A stretch of DNA of 64,000 nucleotides from Pirellulaceae bacterium. GTDB taxonomy: Bacteria; Planctomycetota; Planctomycetia; Pirellulales; Pirellulaceae. Positions 27,066 through 35,474 of this stretch are shown in pieces (within the stretch, counting starts at the first letter, position 1; each line of letters starts with the position of its first letter). The stretch spans positions 186,001-250,000 of the forward strand of contig BPJV01000002.1 of NCBI GenBank assembly GCA_026004795.1, read 5' to 3'. The position numbers and the translations under genes were made by a program. The notes under the pieces were generated by a model. That model worked only from the letters and a program-made list of their open reading frames with translations, was not told the DNA's origin and searched no databases.

Positions 27066-28013
27066 GTGTTAGAGTCGGTATTCGTTGCTGGACATCGTGG
27101 TATGGTCGGTTCGGCCGTCTGCCGCAAGTTGCGTGCGGACCATCCAGAGGTGCGCTTGATCACGCGTCCCAGAAGCGAATTGGACCTCAGCGATTACGAC
27201 GCGGTGCGGCTGTTCTTGGAAGAGGAAAAACCGCAAGCGATTGTCTTCGCCGCGGCGCGAGTAGGAGGAATCGAAGCCAATCGCCGTTTTCCGGTCGAGT
27301 TCATGAGCGACAATCTCCGTGCTCAGTTGGCAACGATCACGGCCGCTTACGACACGGGAGTACAGCGACTGCTGTTCCTGGGAAGTACCTGTATCTATCC
27401 CCGGCATGCTGCACAGCCGATCCGCGAGGACGCGCTGCTGACCGGCCCTTTGGAGCCGACCAATGAAGCTTACGCGCTGGCGAAGATCTGCGGATTGAAA
27501 CTTTGTCAATTCTATCGGCGTCAATACGGCGTGTTGTACCACTCCGTCATGCCTACCAACCTGTATGGACCGGGCGACAATTACCATCCCGAACATAGCC
27601 ACGTGCTGCCTGCCTTGTTGCGACGCATCCACGAAGCCAAAGAGGCGAATGCTGCCGAAGTGGTCATCTGGGGAACTGGAAAACCACGCCGTGAATTCTT
27701 GCACGTCGATGACCTGGCTGCTGCTATCGTTCATCTCCTAAACGTCGAGGATCCTCCCGATTGGGTAAATGTGGGAACCGGGGTAGACTTGAGCATTCTA
27801 GAATTGGCACAATTGATCGCAGACATCGTCGGGTTCCGTGGCAGGATCGTTACCGATCCCAGCATGCCAGATGGAATGCCACAAAAGTTGACGGATATTT
27901 CGCGGATCCGTCGCTTGGGGTGGGAACCTCGCATCACGTTGGCCGATGGCATCCGACGGACGTACCACGAATTCTTACGTTCCATTGATGAAGGGGCGTT
28001 GCGGTCTATTTGA
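27066..28013 (+). CDS. fcl: GDP-L-fucose synthase
   Basis: 315 residues from the GTG at 27066, chosen because GGAG lies 7 nt upstream and the family begins with [14 protein letters not shown]. The frame is open to a GTG at 27030. It is a short-chain dehydrogenase-fold 3,5-epimerase/4-reductase that makes GDP-L-fucose from GDP-4-keto-6-deoxymannose with NADPH. Motifs are GHRGMVGSA (nucleotide loop), [16 protein letters not shown] (Ser/Cys region), [14 protein letters not shown] (YxxxK catalytic pair) and [26 protein letters not shown]. It directly precedes gmd, which makes its substrate. Confidence 0.93.
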   Translation: MLESVFVAGHRGMVGSAVCRKLRADHPEVRLITRPRSELDLSDYDAVRLFLEEEKPQAIVFAAARVGGIEANRRFPVEFMSDNLRAQLATITAAYDTGVQRLLFLGSTCIYPRHAAQPIREDALLTGPLEPTNEAYALAKICGLKLCQFYRRQYGVLYHSVMPTNLYGPGDNYHPEHSHVLPALLRRIHEAKEANAAEVVIWGTGKPRREFLHVDDLAAAIVHLLNVEDPPDWVNVGTGVDLSILELAQLIADIVGFRGRIVTDPSMPDGMPQKLTDISRIRRLGWEPRITLADGIRRTYHEFLRSIDEGALRSI

Positions 28014-28065
28014 CGCCCAAACGCAAATTCGGGCGCAATCGATTCCAGTTACCCAAGGGAGTGTC

Positions 28066-29082
28066 ATGACTCGATCGGCGTTGATTACCGGCATCACCGG
28101 ACAGGATGGTTCCTACCTAGCAGAGTTGCTCCTCGAGAAGGGCTACAAAGTTCATGGGCTGGTGCGCCGCAGCAGCAGCTTTTCCACCGGCAGAATCGAC
28201 CACTTGTATCGGGATATCCATGAGAATCCGCAGCTCATGCTGCACTATGGTGATTTGACTGATGGACAAGCGTTGACCAACCTGGTGCTGGAGCTGGAGC
28301 CGGATGAAATCTACAACTTGGGCGCGCAGAGTCATGTGCGCGTTTCTTTCGATCAGCCGGTTTACACGCTGATGAGCGACGGTGTGGGGGCGCTGAATGT
28401 CCTCGAAGCCGCCAGGTTGCTGAACAAACGAAAACCAGTGCGGGTCTATCAGGCTTCCTCATCGGAAATGTACGGCAAGGTTCTGGAAACTCCGCAGACC
28501 GAAAAGACACCTTTCAATCCTCAATCCCCTTACGCTTGCGCCAAAGTGTACGCTTTTTTCCAAACCGTCAATTATCGACGAAGTTATGATCTGTTTGCCT
28601 GCAACGGTATTCTGTTCAATCACGAATCACCACGGCGTGGCGAGACGTTTGTCACCAGAAAGATCACCCGGGCGGCGACGCGCATCAAAGTTGGCCTGCA
28701 GAAGAAGCTTTACCTTGGCAATCTCGATGCCAAACGCGATTGGGGATTTGCCAAGGATTACGTGGAAGCCATGTGGCTCATGTTGCAACAAGACGAACCG
28801 GATGATTTCGTGATCGCGACCGGTGAAACCCATTCGATTCGGGATTTCTTGGATCTGGTCTTTGGCCAGTTGGATCTCGACTGGCACGACTACGTGGAAA
28901 TCGATCCCCGCTACTTCCGTCCCGCCGAAGTGGATCTGTTGCTTGGCGATGCTTCGAAAGCGAAGGAGAAGCTGGGGTGGCAGCCACGCACCGACGTCCG
29001 CGAGTTGGCGCGGATCATGGTCGAGCACGACCTCGACTTGGCCCAACGAGAACTCCATAGCACGACCTACGTGGCCCCGTAA
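28066..29082 (+). CDS. gmd: GDP-mannose 4,6-dehydratase
   Basis: 338 residues. The ATG at 28066 has AAGGGAG upstream and gives the usual N-terminus [22 protein letters not shown]. It converts GDP-mannose to GDP-4-keto-6-deoxymannose. Visible motifs are the Rossmann [38 protein letters not shown] with [17 protein letters not shown] (catalytic YxxxK) and [39 protein letters not shown] is also typical. With the upstream fcl it forms the two-step GDP-fucose pathway, probably for surface glycans. Confidence 0.95.
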   Translation: MTRSALITGITGQDGSYLAELLLEKGYKVHGLVRRSSSFSTGRIDHLYRDIHENPQLMLHYGDLTDGQALTNLVLELEPDEIYNLGAQSHVRVSFDQPVYTLMSDGVGALNVLEAARLLNKRKPVRVYQASSSEMYGKVLETPQTEKTPFNPQSPYACAKVYAFFQTVNYRRSYDLFACNGILFNHESPRRGETFVTRKITRAATRIKVGLQKKLYLGNLDAKRDWGFAKDYVEAMWLMLQQDEPDDFVIATGETHSIRDFLDLVFGQLDLDWHDYVEIDPRYFRPAEVDLLLGDASKAKEKLGWQPRTDVRELARIMVEHDLDLAQRELHSTTYVAP

Positions 29083-29509
29083 CCCGTTCGCGGACGGCTC
29101 GGAGGCTTACGGCCGCGAGCGGAACCGTGGGTGCGGCCAGGTCGACCTTCCGGAACGTGTGCCCGGGCTGGTTATCGAAGTCGCTATGGAGCGATCGTAG
29201 CAACTTTTTCGCCGCACGTTCGTAAGTTTATCAAGCGTTGCGGCGTCTCCCCCTGCCATGGATGGCCCACTGACTACACTGAGTGGAACCTTCCGTGCAG
29301 CACGTGTGGATTGACCACGTTGTTCAAGCTACGCGGAAACGATCACGTAGGTACACGAGCCCTTGCCAAGGCAACTGCAGCGTCCTACCGTAACGGTCCG
29401 GTCGCCTGTTGTCCGCCGAGGCGAGTGCGGTCGCCAACGGTGCTCGGCCGACGGGTATTGGTTGGATTGCTGGTTCTTTCATTTTCCTCATTTGATTTAG
29501 AACTCGACT
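29083..29509. other. Non-coding gap, 427 bp
   Basis: The gap lies between gmd and the UDP-glucose dehydrogenase gene. No gene, repeat or clear promoter was recognised, although the last 50 bp are AT-richer, as expected of a leader. Confidence 0.35.
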
Positions 29510-30901
29510 ATGAAGATTTGCTGCATCGGCGCCGGTTACGTGGGTGGTCCGACCATGGCCATGATTGCCAAGCAGTGTCCGGATATCGATGTGCACGTGG
29601 TGGATATCAACGCGCAACGGATCGCCGCCTGGAATTCGGAGGAGTTGCCGGTTTACGAACCTGGATTGGATGAAGTGGTGCGCGAGGCTCGGGGCCGCAA
29701 TCTACGGTTCTCCACCGACGTCGATGGGGCGATAGCAGCCGCCGATATGATTTTCATCTCGGTCAATACGCCGACCAAGACGTTCGGCATGGGGGCCGGC
29801 CGGGCGGCTAATTTGGAGTACGTCGAGAAATGCGCGCGCCAAATTGCCCGGGTATCAACGGGCCACAAGATCGTGGTGGAGAAATCCACCCTGCCAGTGC
29901 GCACTGCCGAGGCGGTGAAAAGGATCCTCTCCAGCAATGAACATCAGGCCACCTTCGATGTGTTGAGCAATCCAGAATTCTTGGCCGAAGGTACGGCGAT
30001 TAGAGATCTGCTGCATCCAGATCGGGTGTTGATCGGCGGGGAATCCTCGGCAGCGATCGAAGCCCTGGTCGACATATACGCCCGTTGGGTTCCGCGGGAA
30101 CGGATTCTGACCACCAATCTATGGAGCAGCGAACTGTCGAAGTTGACGGCCAATGCTTTTCTGGCGCAACGCGTTTCATCGATCAATTCGATTTCCGCCT
30201 TGTGTGAAGCCACAGAAGCGGATGTCGATGAAGTCGCGCGAGCCATCGGTACCGACTCGCGCATTGGCCCCAAGTTCTTGAAGGCGTCCGTCGGGTTCGG
30301 TGGCAGTTGCTTTCAGAAGGATATCCTCAATCTCGTCTACCTGTGCGAGTACTTCGGCTTGCATGAGGTTGCCGAGTATTGGGAGCAGGTGATCAAGATG
30401 AACGATTACCAAAAGCGTCGTTTTGCCCGGCGTATCGTCACCACGATGTTCAACACCGTATCGGACAAGAAGATTGCCATTTGGGGCTGGGCATTCAAAA
30501 AGGACACGAACGACACACGAGAATCCGCGGCGATTTACGTCTGCCGCGACCTGCTGGAGGAGCGGGCGCGGTTGCACATCTACGATCCACGAGTCAGCAA
30601 AGATCAGATCATTCGCGATCTGCAGCAGGTGATGCTCACGCAAGATGGAGAATTGCCGCCCAAGAAGGCGGAGCTCATCGACAACAACGTGGTGGTTGAG
30701 CCTGATTGTTACGCGGCGGCCGAGCAAGCGCATGCCATCGCGGTACTCACCGAATGGGATGTCTTTAAGCAACTCGATTTCCGACGGGTATACCACAGCA
30801 TGCAGCAGCCGTCTTTCGTCTTTGACGGCCGCAATATTCTGGACCACGCGGCGCTACGTGAGATCGGTTTCGAGGTCTATGCCATTGGCAAGGGCGGTTG
30901 A
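29510..30901 (+). CDS. ugd: UDP-glucose 6-dehydrogenase, eukaryote-like type
   Basis: 463 residues. It oxidises UDP-glucose to UDP-glucuronate with two NAD. It has an N-terminal Rossmann [14 protein letters not shown] (residues 8-21), [31 protein letters not shown] and [24 protein letters not shown]. The catalytic Cys lies in [17 protein letters not shown] (about 268). The C-terminal UDP-binding half has [17 protein letters not shown]. Length and motifs, including [11 protein letters not shown] and [11 protein letters not shown], match the animal/plant-type UGDH more than the shorter E. coli Ugd. It extends the nucleotide-sugar supply begun by fcl-gmd. Confidence 0.93.
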   Translation: MKICCIGAGYVGGPTMAMIAKQCPDIDVHVVDINAQRIAAWNSEELPVYEPGLDEVVREARGRNLRFSTDVDGAIAAADMIFISVNTPTKTFGMGAGRAANLEYVEKCARQIARVSTGHKIVVEKSTLPVRTAEAVKRILSSNEHQATFDVLSNPEFLAEGTAIRDLLHPDRVLIGGESSAAIEALVDIYARWVPRERILTTNLWSSELSKLTANAFLAQRVSSINSISALCEATEADVDEVARAIGTDSRIGPKFLKASVGFGGSCFQKDILNLVYLCEYFGLHEVAEYWEQVIKMNDYQKRRFARRIVTTMFNTVSDKKIAIWGWAFKKDTNDTRESAAIYVCRDLLEERARLHIYDPRVSKDQIIRDLQQVMLTQDGELPPKKAELIDNNVVVEPDCYAAAEQAHAIAVLTEWDVFKQLDFRRVYHSMQQPSFVFDGRNILDHAALREIGFEVYAIGKGG

Positions 30902-31413
30902 TGGTCGTTGCCATGCCCTGCCCCGCCCGGTCATCAGCCTGACCATTTCCTAGCCATGCCTTGCCCATGCCCTGCCCATTGCTTGGTCTCGGCGCGGTGT
31001 AGCCGGCTCCTGCCCCGCTGATCACTGTTTACTTTCTCCAACGGTTGGTTCCCTTCCGCATAGGTGCGCCGTTGCCCGCCACCGGTGTGGTCTAGTCATC
31101 GCATCGTTAGGCCGATCCAAATCTTAACAGGAACCACTGCACACTCAGGCTTGCCGCCGTGCCGGTGGTCGCGGCATCATGTCAGGCGCTGACTATCCCG
31201 TCGGCGTTTGCTGCAGCACACGGGCGGTGGCGTGGTCTGATCCCGTCCCGTTTGTGGTATACTTGCGGTTCCCGTTTCCACCCTCCGGGTACCTCGAGGT
31301 GCAAGTAGAGGCTCATGTTGCGAACCTACCCTCGGCCTCCAACCGTGGTGCCTGCCCGAACACCACGCTGCATGCACAGGTACCTTTCAACTACCTGCGT
31401 GAGGATTTTACCG
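30902..31413. other. Non-coding gap, 512 bp
   Basis: It starts with an imperfect repeat of CCATGCCCTGCCC (three occurrences, 30911-30986) just after ugd. It ends with a good extended -10 promoter (31255-31263) for the metallohydrolase gene. No RNA gene was recognised. Confidence 0.4.
31255..31263 (+). promoter_or_regulatory. Extended -10 promoter element
   Basis: TGG-TATACT fits the extended -10 form TGN-TATAAT with five of six in the hexamer. There is no good -35, as is normal for extended -10 promoters. It lies about 150 bp before the start of the next gene. Confidence 0.35.
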
Positions 31414-33990
31414 ATGAAACGATCTGCTTTTCCCTTGACCCTCGGTCTGGTAATTGCGTTTTGCGGGGCAATTCCTTCCCGGCAGGGGATCGCGGTGGAT
31501 CTGATACGACTCACTCCGGCCAACTATGACCGCCTGGTGCCGGCCGGTAAAGAAGTCGACGCGATCTACGGGGATTGGGTGTTGCGCAACGACCGTATCA
31601 CTGCGGTTCTTGCGGCGCCGGTTGAGGGCAGGAATGCGAACATGACCGTTCGTGGTGTGGGGGGAATGCTCATCGATCTAACCACCCACGACATGCCCAG
31701 CGACCAATTGAGCTGCTTTTATCCTGGCGGAGCGCGTTATCGTTTCACCGATCCCTCGCTGTGTACGATTCGGCGTGACGAGGGTTCGACGTTGGCGTTG
31801 GAAGGTGATCATTTGCGGGCGGACTCGCTGTCAGTGACTTTTGTCGGTACTTCGATCGCCGGCGATGGGACCACAGCAGCGGTAACCTATGTGTTGCGGG
31901 AGAAGCGCGACTGGATCGAGTACTCGGTGGAGATTCGTAATGAAGGTCCTCAGCCGGTGGAAGTGCAAATAGAAGACATGCTGCGATGCGATGGCAATCT
32001 GTTTCGCACCGGAACCCTCGGTGACACCGGCGTGTTCTTTGCCGAGGATGTTTATTTTGGTCAGGCATACGCCATCGCCATGGAGGGCAAACAGCTGCAC
32101 AAGGTGGGTGGGCGCAACATGCAATTGCGCCCGGTGGATACACCTGCAGCGAAGATCGATGCGGGAGCCACTTGGCAGTGGTCCGGGGCCATCGCGTGTG
32201 CTCAAGGAATTCCCGCGCTGCAGCAATGGGCACAACGGTGGGCCAGCGACGAGGATCCTCGACAATTGGTAGAAATCATTGTGCGCGATGGGACCGGTCC
32301 GTTGGAACACGCGCGGGTCGAGTTTCATCACCAGGATCGCGTGCTCGGTACCGTCCACACTCTTGATGCTGGACGTATTGCCATGCGTCTGGTACCAGGC
32401 ACCTACCAGGTAGAGATCGATGCGCATGGTCTCCAGCCGACTACCATGCCGTTGACGGTTCAAGCAGCGACGACGAAGGTGACGCTGGAACTTCCGACGG
32501 CCAGTCGAGTTGCTGCCCGAGTCGTTGATGGCTCGGGAGCGGCGATTCCTGCCAAGGTCCAGTTCCTGGGTAGGAATTCGACCGCGACGCCGGATTGGGG
32601 GCCAGACTCGGCCATCTCTGCCGTCAAGAACGTCGTGTATGCTGCCCACGGAAAGTTTGTGCAATGCATTGATCCAGGAGAATACGAAGTCATCATCAGC
32701 CACGGTCCCGAATACGATGCCGTGTGGCAACGCATCCAGGTCAACGCTGGCGAAACCACCCCGCTACAGGCTACCCTGCGACGCGTCGTGGATACCAGTG
32801 GATGGGTGAGCGCCGACTTTCACTCCCACTCGAGTCCCTCCGGCGACAACGTCTCCCACCAGACCGGCCGGGTGCTCAATCTGTTGGCCGAGAACATCGA
32901 GTTTGCTCCGTGCACCGAGCATAATCGGATCGACACCTACGAAGATGACTTGGCGCTGTTGAATGCACGACAGCACCTGGCCACCTGTTCGGGGATCGAA
33001 CTGACCGGCAACCCCCTACCCATCAATCATCAGAACGCTTTCCCGCTCATCATGCATGCCCATCACCAGGACGGCGGCGGACCGACCACCGATCCCGATC
33101 CGGTGGCGCAGATTGAACGTCTGGCGTTGTGGGACAACGCGTCCGATAAGATCGTACAAACCAATCATCCCAACATTCCCCAGATATTGGGCGATAAAGA
33201 CTTGGACGGAAAACCGGATGAAGGATTTCGAGGTATGTTGGGGTGGATGGATGTCATTGAAGTCCATCCGCCCGAAGGGATCTTTGCCCCTCCAGCGCCC
33301 GATACCCCGCCACCCGATCGACGTAAGAATCCTATCTTTTACTGGCTACAACTCCTCAACCTCGGCTATCGCATCCCCGGGGTGATCAACACCGACGCGC
33401 ATTACAACTTCCATGGTTCGGGTTGGTATCGCAATTACCTGCAATCCAGTTCGGATGATCCGCGTGAGATCTCCGTGGCAGAGATGATCCGCTCGGCAGA
33501 GTTAGGCCGCATCGTGATGACGACGGGTCCGTTTCTGGAAGTGCATCTAAACACGCAACACGACGGGCAGAATCGACAGTTCGGCATTGGAGACGATGTG
33601 GTTCTCGGCGACGCGTCGGCGCACTTGCATGTTCGTGTGCAATGCCCCAATTGGTTGGACATCAATCGAGTGCAAGTTTTTGCCAACGGGCGACCTCTCC
33701 CAGAGCTGAACTTCACCCGCAGGACGCATCCACAGATGTTCTCCGAGGCGAATGTACGCTTCGATCAGGCGATCGATTTGCCCGCCTTCCAAGAGGACAC
33801 GCATCTGATTGTGGCGGTGATTGGCGAGGGACTGAAGCTTGGACCGGTGATGGGCCCGGAAAGGGGCGAGTTGCCACCGGTCGCAGTGTCCAATCCTATC
33901 TTTCTGAATGTCGACGATCAGGCCGGCTTTCAATCCAATGGTGATGACCTGGGGGTTCCCTTCATGCTTCCCGGGTTGCACGAGCATTGA
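31414..33990 (+). CDS. CehA/McbA-like (PHP-type) metallohydrolase, exported
   Basis: 858 residues. The ATG at 31414 has GAGGA upstream and is followed by a signal sequence (FPLTLGLVIAFCGAIPS); an upstream in-frame ATG at 31315 would bury it. Residues 25-460 are beta-rich, including a carboxypeptidase-regulatory-like stretch (GTYQVEIDAHGLQPTTMPLTV). From about 468 the PHP-type metal-binding domain begins with DFHSHSSPSGDN and continues with FAPCTEHNRID and INTDAHYNFHGSG. These histidines and aspartates suggest a di- or trinuclear metal site. The family contains phosphoesterases and the CehA carbaryl esterase, so the substrate cannot be stated. Confidence 0.75.
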   Translation: MKRSAFPLTLGLVIAFCGAIPSRQGIAVDLIRLTPANYDRLVPAGKEVDAIYGDWVLRNDRITAVLAAPVEGRNANMTVRGVGGMLIDLTTHDMPSDQLSCFYPGGARYRFTDPSLCTIRRDEGSTLALEGDHLRADSLSVTFVGTSIAGDGTTAAVTYVLREKRDWIEYSVEIRNEGPQPVEVQIEDMLRCDGNLFRTGTLGDTGVFFAEDVYFGQAYAIAMEGKQLHKVGGRNMQLRPVDTPAAKIDAGATWQWSGAIACAQGIPALQQWAQRWASDEDPRQLVEIIVRDGTGPLEHARVEFHHQDRVLGTVHTLDAGRIAMRLVPGTYQVEIDAHGLQPTTMPLTVQAATTKVTLELPTASRVAARVVDGSGAAIPAKVQFLGRNSTATPDWGPDSAISAVKNVVYAAHGKFVQCIDPGEYEVIISHGPEYDAVWQRIQVNAGETTPLQATLRRVVDTSGWVSADFHSHSSPSGDNVSHQTGRVLNLLAENIEFAPCTEHNRIDTYEDDLALLNARQHLATCSGIELTGNPLPINHQNAFPLIMHAHHQDGGGPTTDPDPVAQIERLALWDNASDKIVQTNHPNIPQILGDKDLDGKPDEGFRGMLGWMDVIEVHPPEGIFAPPAPDTPPPDRRKNPIFYWLQLLNLGYRIPGVINTDAHYNFHGSGWYRNYLQSSSDDPREISVAEMIRSAELGRIVMTTGPFLEVHLNTQHDGQNRQFGIGDDVVLGDASAHLHVRVQCPNWLDINRVQVFANGRPLPELNFTRRTHPQMFSEANVRFDQAIDLPAFQEDTHLIVAVIGEGLKLGPVMGPERGELPPVAVSNPIFLNVDDQAGFQSNGDDLGVPFMLPGLHEH

Positions 33991-34056
33991 AACCAGGACA
34001 GGAACGATCGACGAGATGGCGTGATCGACAACAACGGGCCGCTACGCTCGACCATT

Positions 34057-34095
34057 CATTGGGTGGAAACTGAAACTTCATTGAGTGGAAAGTGA
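34057..34095. repeat. Short direct repeat, 22-bp period
   Basis: CATTGGGTGGAAACTGA (34057-34073) and CATTGAGTGGAAAGTGA (34079-34095) match at 15 of 17 positions. They lie between two convergent genes, so they are not an obvious operator. Confidence 0.5.
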
Positions 34096-34119
34096 CGCGG
34101 AGGATGCCCGCGCCGTGAT

Positions 34120-34479
34120 TCAATCCGGTTGCAAACGGACGCGGCGGCAGAGATCCTCCAACTCGTTCAATCGCTGTGCGGCTGTCGTCAAATCGTTCTC
34201 CTGATAAGCTTGCATCAGCATCAGGGCTACATTGGAGATGGAGGGAAATCCGTAACCACCGGCCGCTCCTTTGAGCTGATGAAGCACTTGAATCAACTCG
34301 GCCACCTCCTGATGCTCTACAGCCCGGTGGATTGCCTCCAATTTGACTGGCAGTTGCTCAACGAAATCGGCGAGCAAGGGCAGAAACTCGGCGTCATCGG
34401 CAAACTCAGAATAGATGAAACCGGAGGTAGTGGTCGATCGGTTGTGGGACAACAGCGGTTCGGAGGTTCTCGATGGCAT
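34120..34479 (-). CDS. Orphan histidine phosphotransfer (HPt) protein
   Basis: 119 residues from the ATG at 34479. It is a single four-helix HPt domain: FADDAEFLPLLADFVEQLPVKLEAI, then the phospho-acceptor region LHQLKGAAGGYGFPSISNVALMLMQA (His followed by LKGAAGGYGF). HPt proteins relay phosphate from a hybrid histidine kinase receiver to a response regulator. No kinase or regulator is in the window, so its partners must be elsewhere. It is convergent with the metallohydrolase gene. Confidence 0.82.
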   Translation of the reverse strand: MPSRTSEPLLSHNRSTTTSGFIYSEFADDAEFLPLLADFVEQLPVKLEAIHRAVEHQEVAELIQVLHQLKGAAGGYGFPSISNVALMLMQAYQENDLTTAAQRLNELEDLCRRVRLQPD

Positions 34480-34819
34480 CAACAATTGCTCGCAGGCTCA
34501 AAGGTGACGTTTTGGAAACTCGACGTGATGGAATCGTCCGGTCTACGCTTAACCGACGTGATGCAGCAATCGCTTCCCGAATGGACGGAGGAGACGACTT
34601 CCTTTTCTTCACCCTGATAAGCTCGCTCGTTGCGCCTACCGTACAGCAGCAACAAGACACCAGGTGGTAACTGCGATCACGACACGTCGGATACTCGACC
34701 GACATCAATTCGGGCGTTCTATTGGAATCCTACTATGCGGATTCACCCAATGAGCTAGGAAATCTCGAAGCTCACTGGAGGAATTCCCCCACCGCCAAAT
34801 CGATTAACGAATGGGTGGG
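34480..34819. other. Non-coding gap, 340 bp
   Basis: Upstream region of the HPt gene. No credible ORF or repeat was recognised. Confidence 0.35.
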
Positions 34820-35101
34820 CTATACCGATCGCATCGATTTTCGACGCCAGTGAGCCGCGGCAATCAGAAGTCGGTTTCCGAAGAGCGAACGCTGCTGCTC
34901 GCTTCCCATGACGTAGAGCGCGTCTGCTGGTTGGAACAATTCGATGGGCTGTGACAATTCTTCCGTCCAACTGTCGATACCATGCTCGTGATTCCGCTGG
35001 CAAAGAAGGAGGCAATCCTGGTCACACCGAAGACGAACGCCACCTTGAGGCGACAGTAGCTCCATACGGGGAGAATTGGATCCTACCCGCAGGCTGGGCA
35101 C
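34820..35101 (-). CDS. Small hypothetical protein next to a MITE
   Basis: 93 residues from a GTG at 35101 with GGAG about 10 nt upstream; an ATG at 35065 is the alternative. It reads MELLSPQGGVRLRCDQDCLLLCQRNHEHG and FQPADALYVMGSEQQRSLFGNRLLIAAAHW, which has the composition of a real globular protein. No family was recognised. The frame stays open upstream into the repeat element that begins at 35161, so the upstream promoter region was invaded by the insertion. It could also be the tail of a longer lost gene. Confidence 0.4.
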   Translation of the reverse strand: MPSLRVGSNSPRMELLSPQGGVRLRCDQDCLLLCQRNHEHGIDSWTEELSQPIELFQPADALYVMGSEQQRSLFGNRLLIAAAHWRRKSMRSV

Positions 35102-35160
35102 GGTGGGCTTTCTCCACCTGCGCGACCACAGCGCGGATTGCGTGGCTACTTGCTCTCGAC

Positions 35161-35455
35161 GTAACCATTCACGGCTCGGTCGAAAGGGCGAGGCTGCTCC
35201 CGAGCCGGTTCCGCAGCCCACTTGTCCTGTGCGGCTCAGCCGGAGCCTCGCCCTCCCACCATCGCAACCCGTTGCGTAGGCCGTGAACGGAGACGTGTCA
35301 GCCAGCAACGACGACGCGCTTGCTTACCAGCACGAGGCGCCAGCGAGTGTGTAACCGTGAAACCACCTCGATTCACTCGCTGGCGCTTCGTGCTGGTATT
35401 GAAAAACGGGATTGCCCCGGCTCAAAAATACTACCTCAAAGCGTGAACGGTTACA
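35161..35455. mobile_element. MITE-like composite repeat, copy A
   Basis: GTAACCATTCACGG at the left end is repeated inverted as CGTGAACGGTTAC at the right end (35442-35454). CTCTCGAC occurs directly on both sides (35153-35160 and 35456-35463), an 8-bp target duplication. The interior has two parts. A GC-rich hairpin (GGGCGAGGCT ... AGCCTCGCCC) lies within 35161-35290. A 24-bp inverted repeat (ACCAGCACGAGGCGCCAGCGAGTG, 35326-35349, against 35374-35397, one mismatch) forms the other. It encodes nothing. GTAA ends and 8-bp duplications are those of IS66 elements, suggesting cross-mobilisation. Confidence 0.75.
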
Positions 35456-35474
35456 CTCTCGACTGCTGCCGTCG

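Noticed and set aside
30911-30986. CCATGCCCTGCCC repeats as a possible minisatellite or CRISPR
   Set aside because: Three imperfect, irregularly spaced copies; low-complexity sequence, no further structure.
35326-35397. CRISPR-like repeat
   Set aside because: Only one inverted pair without regularly spaced direct repeats or spacers; part of the MITE.
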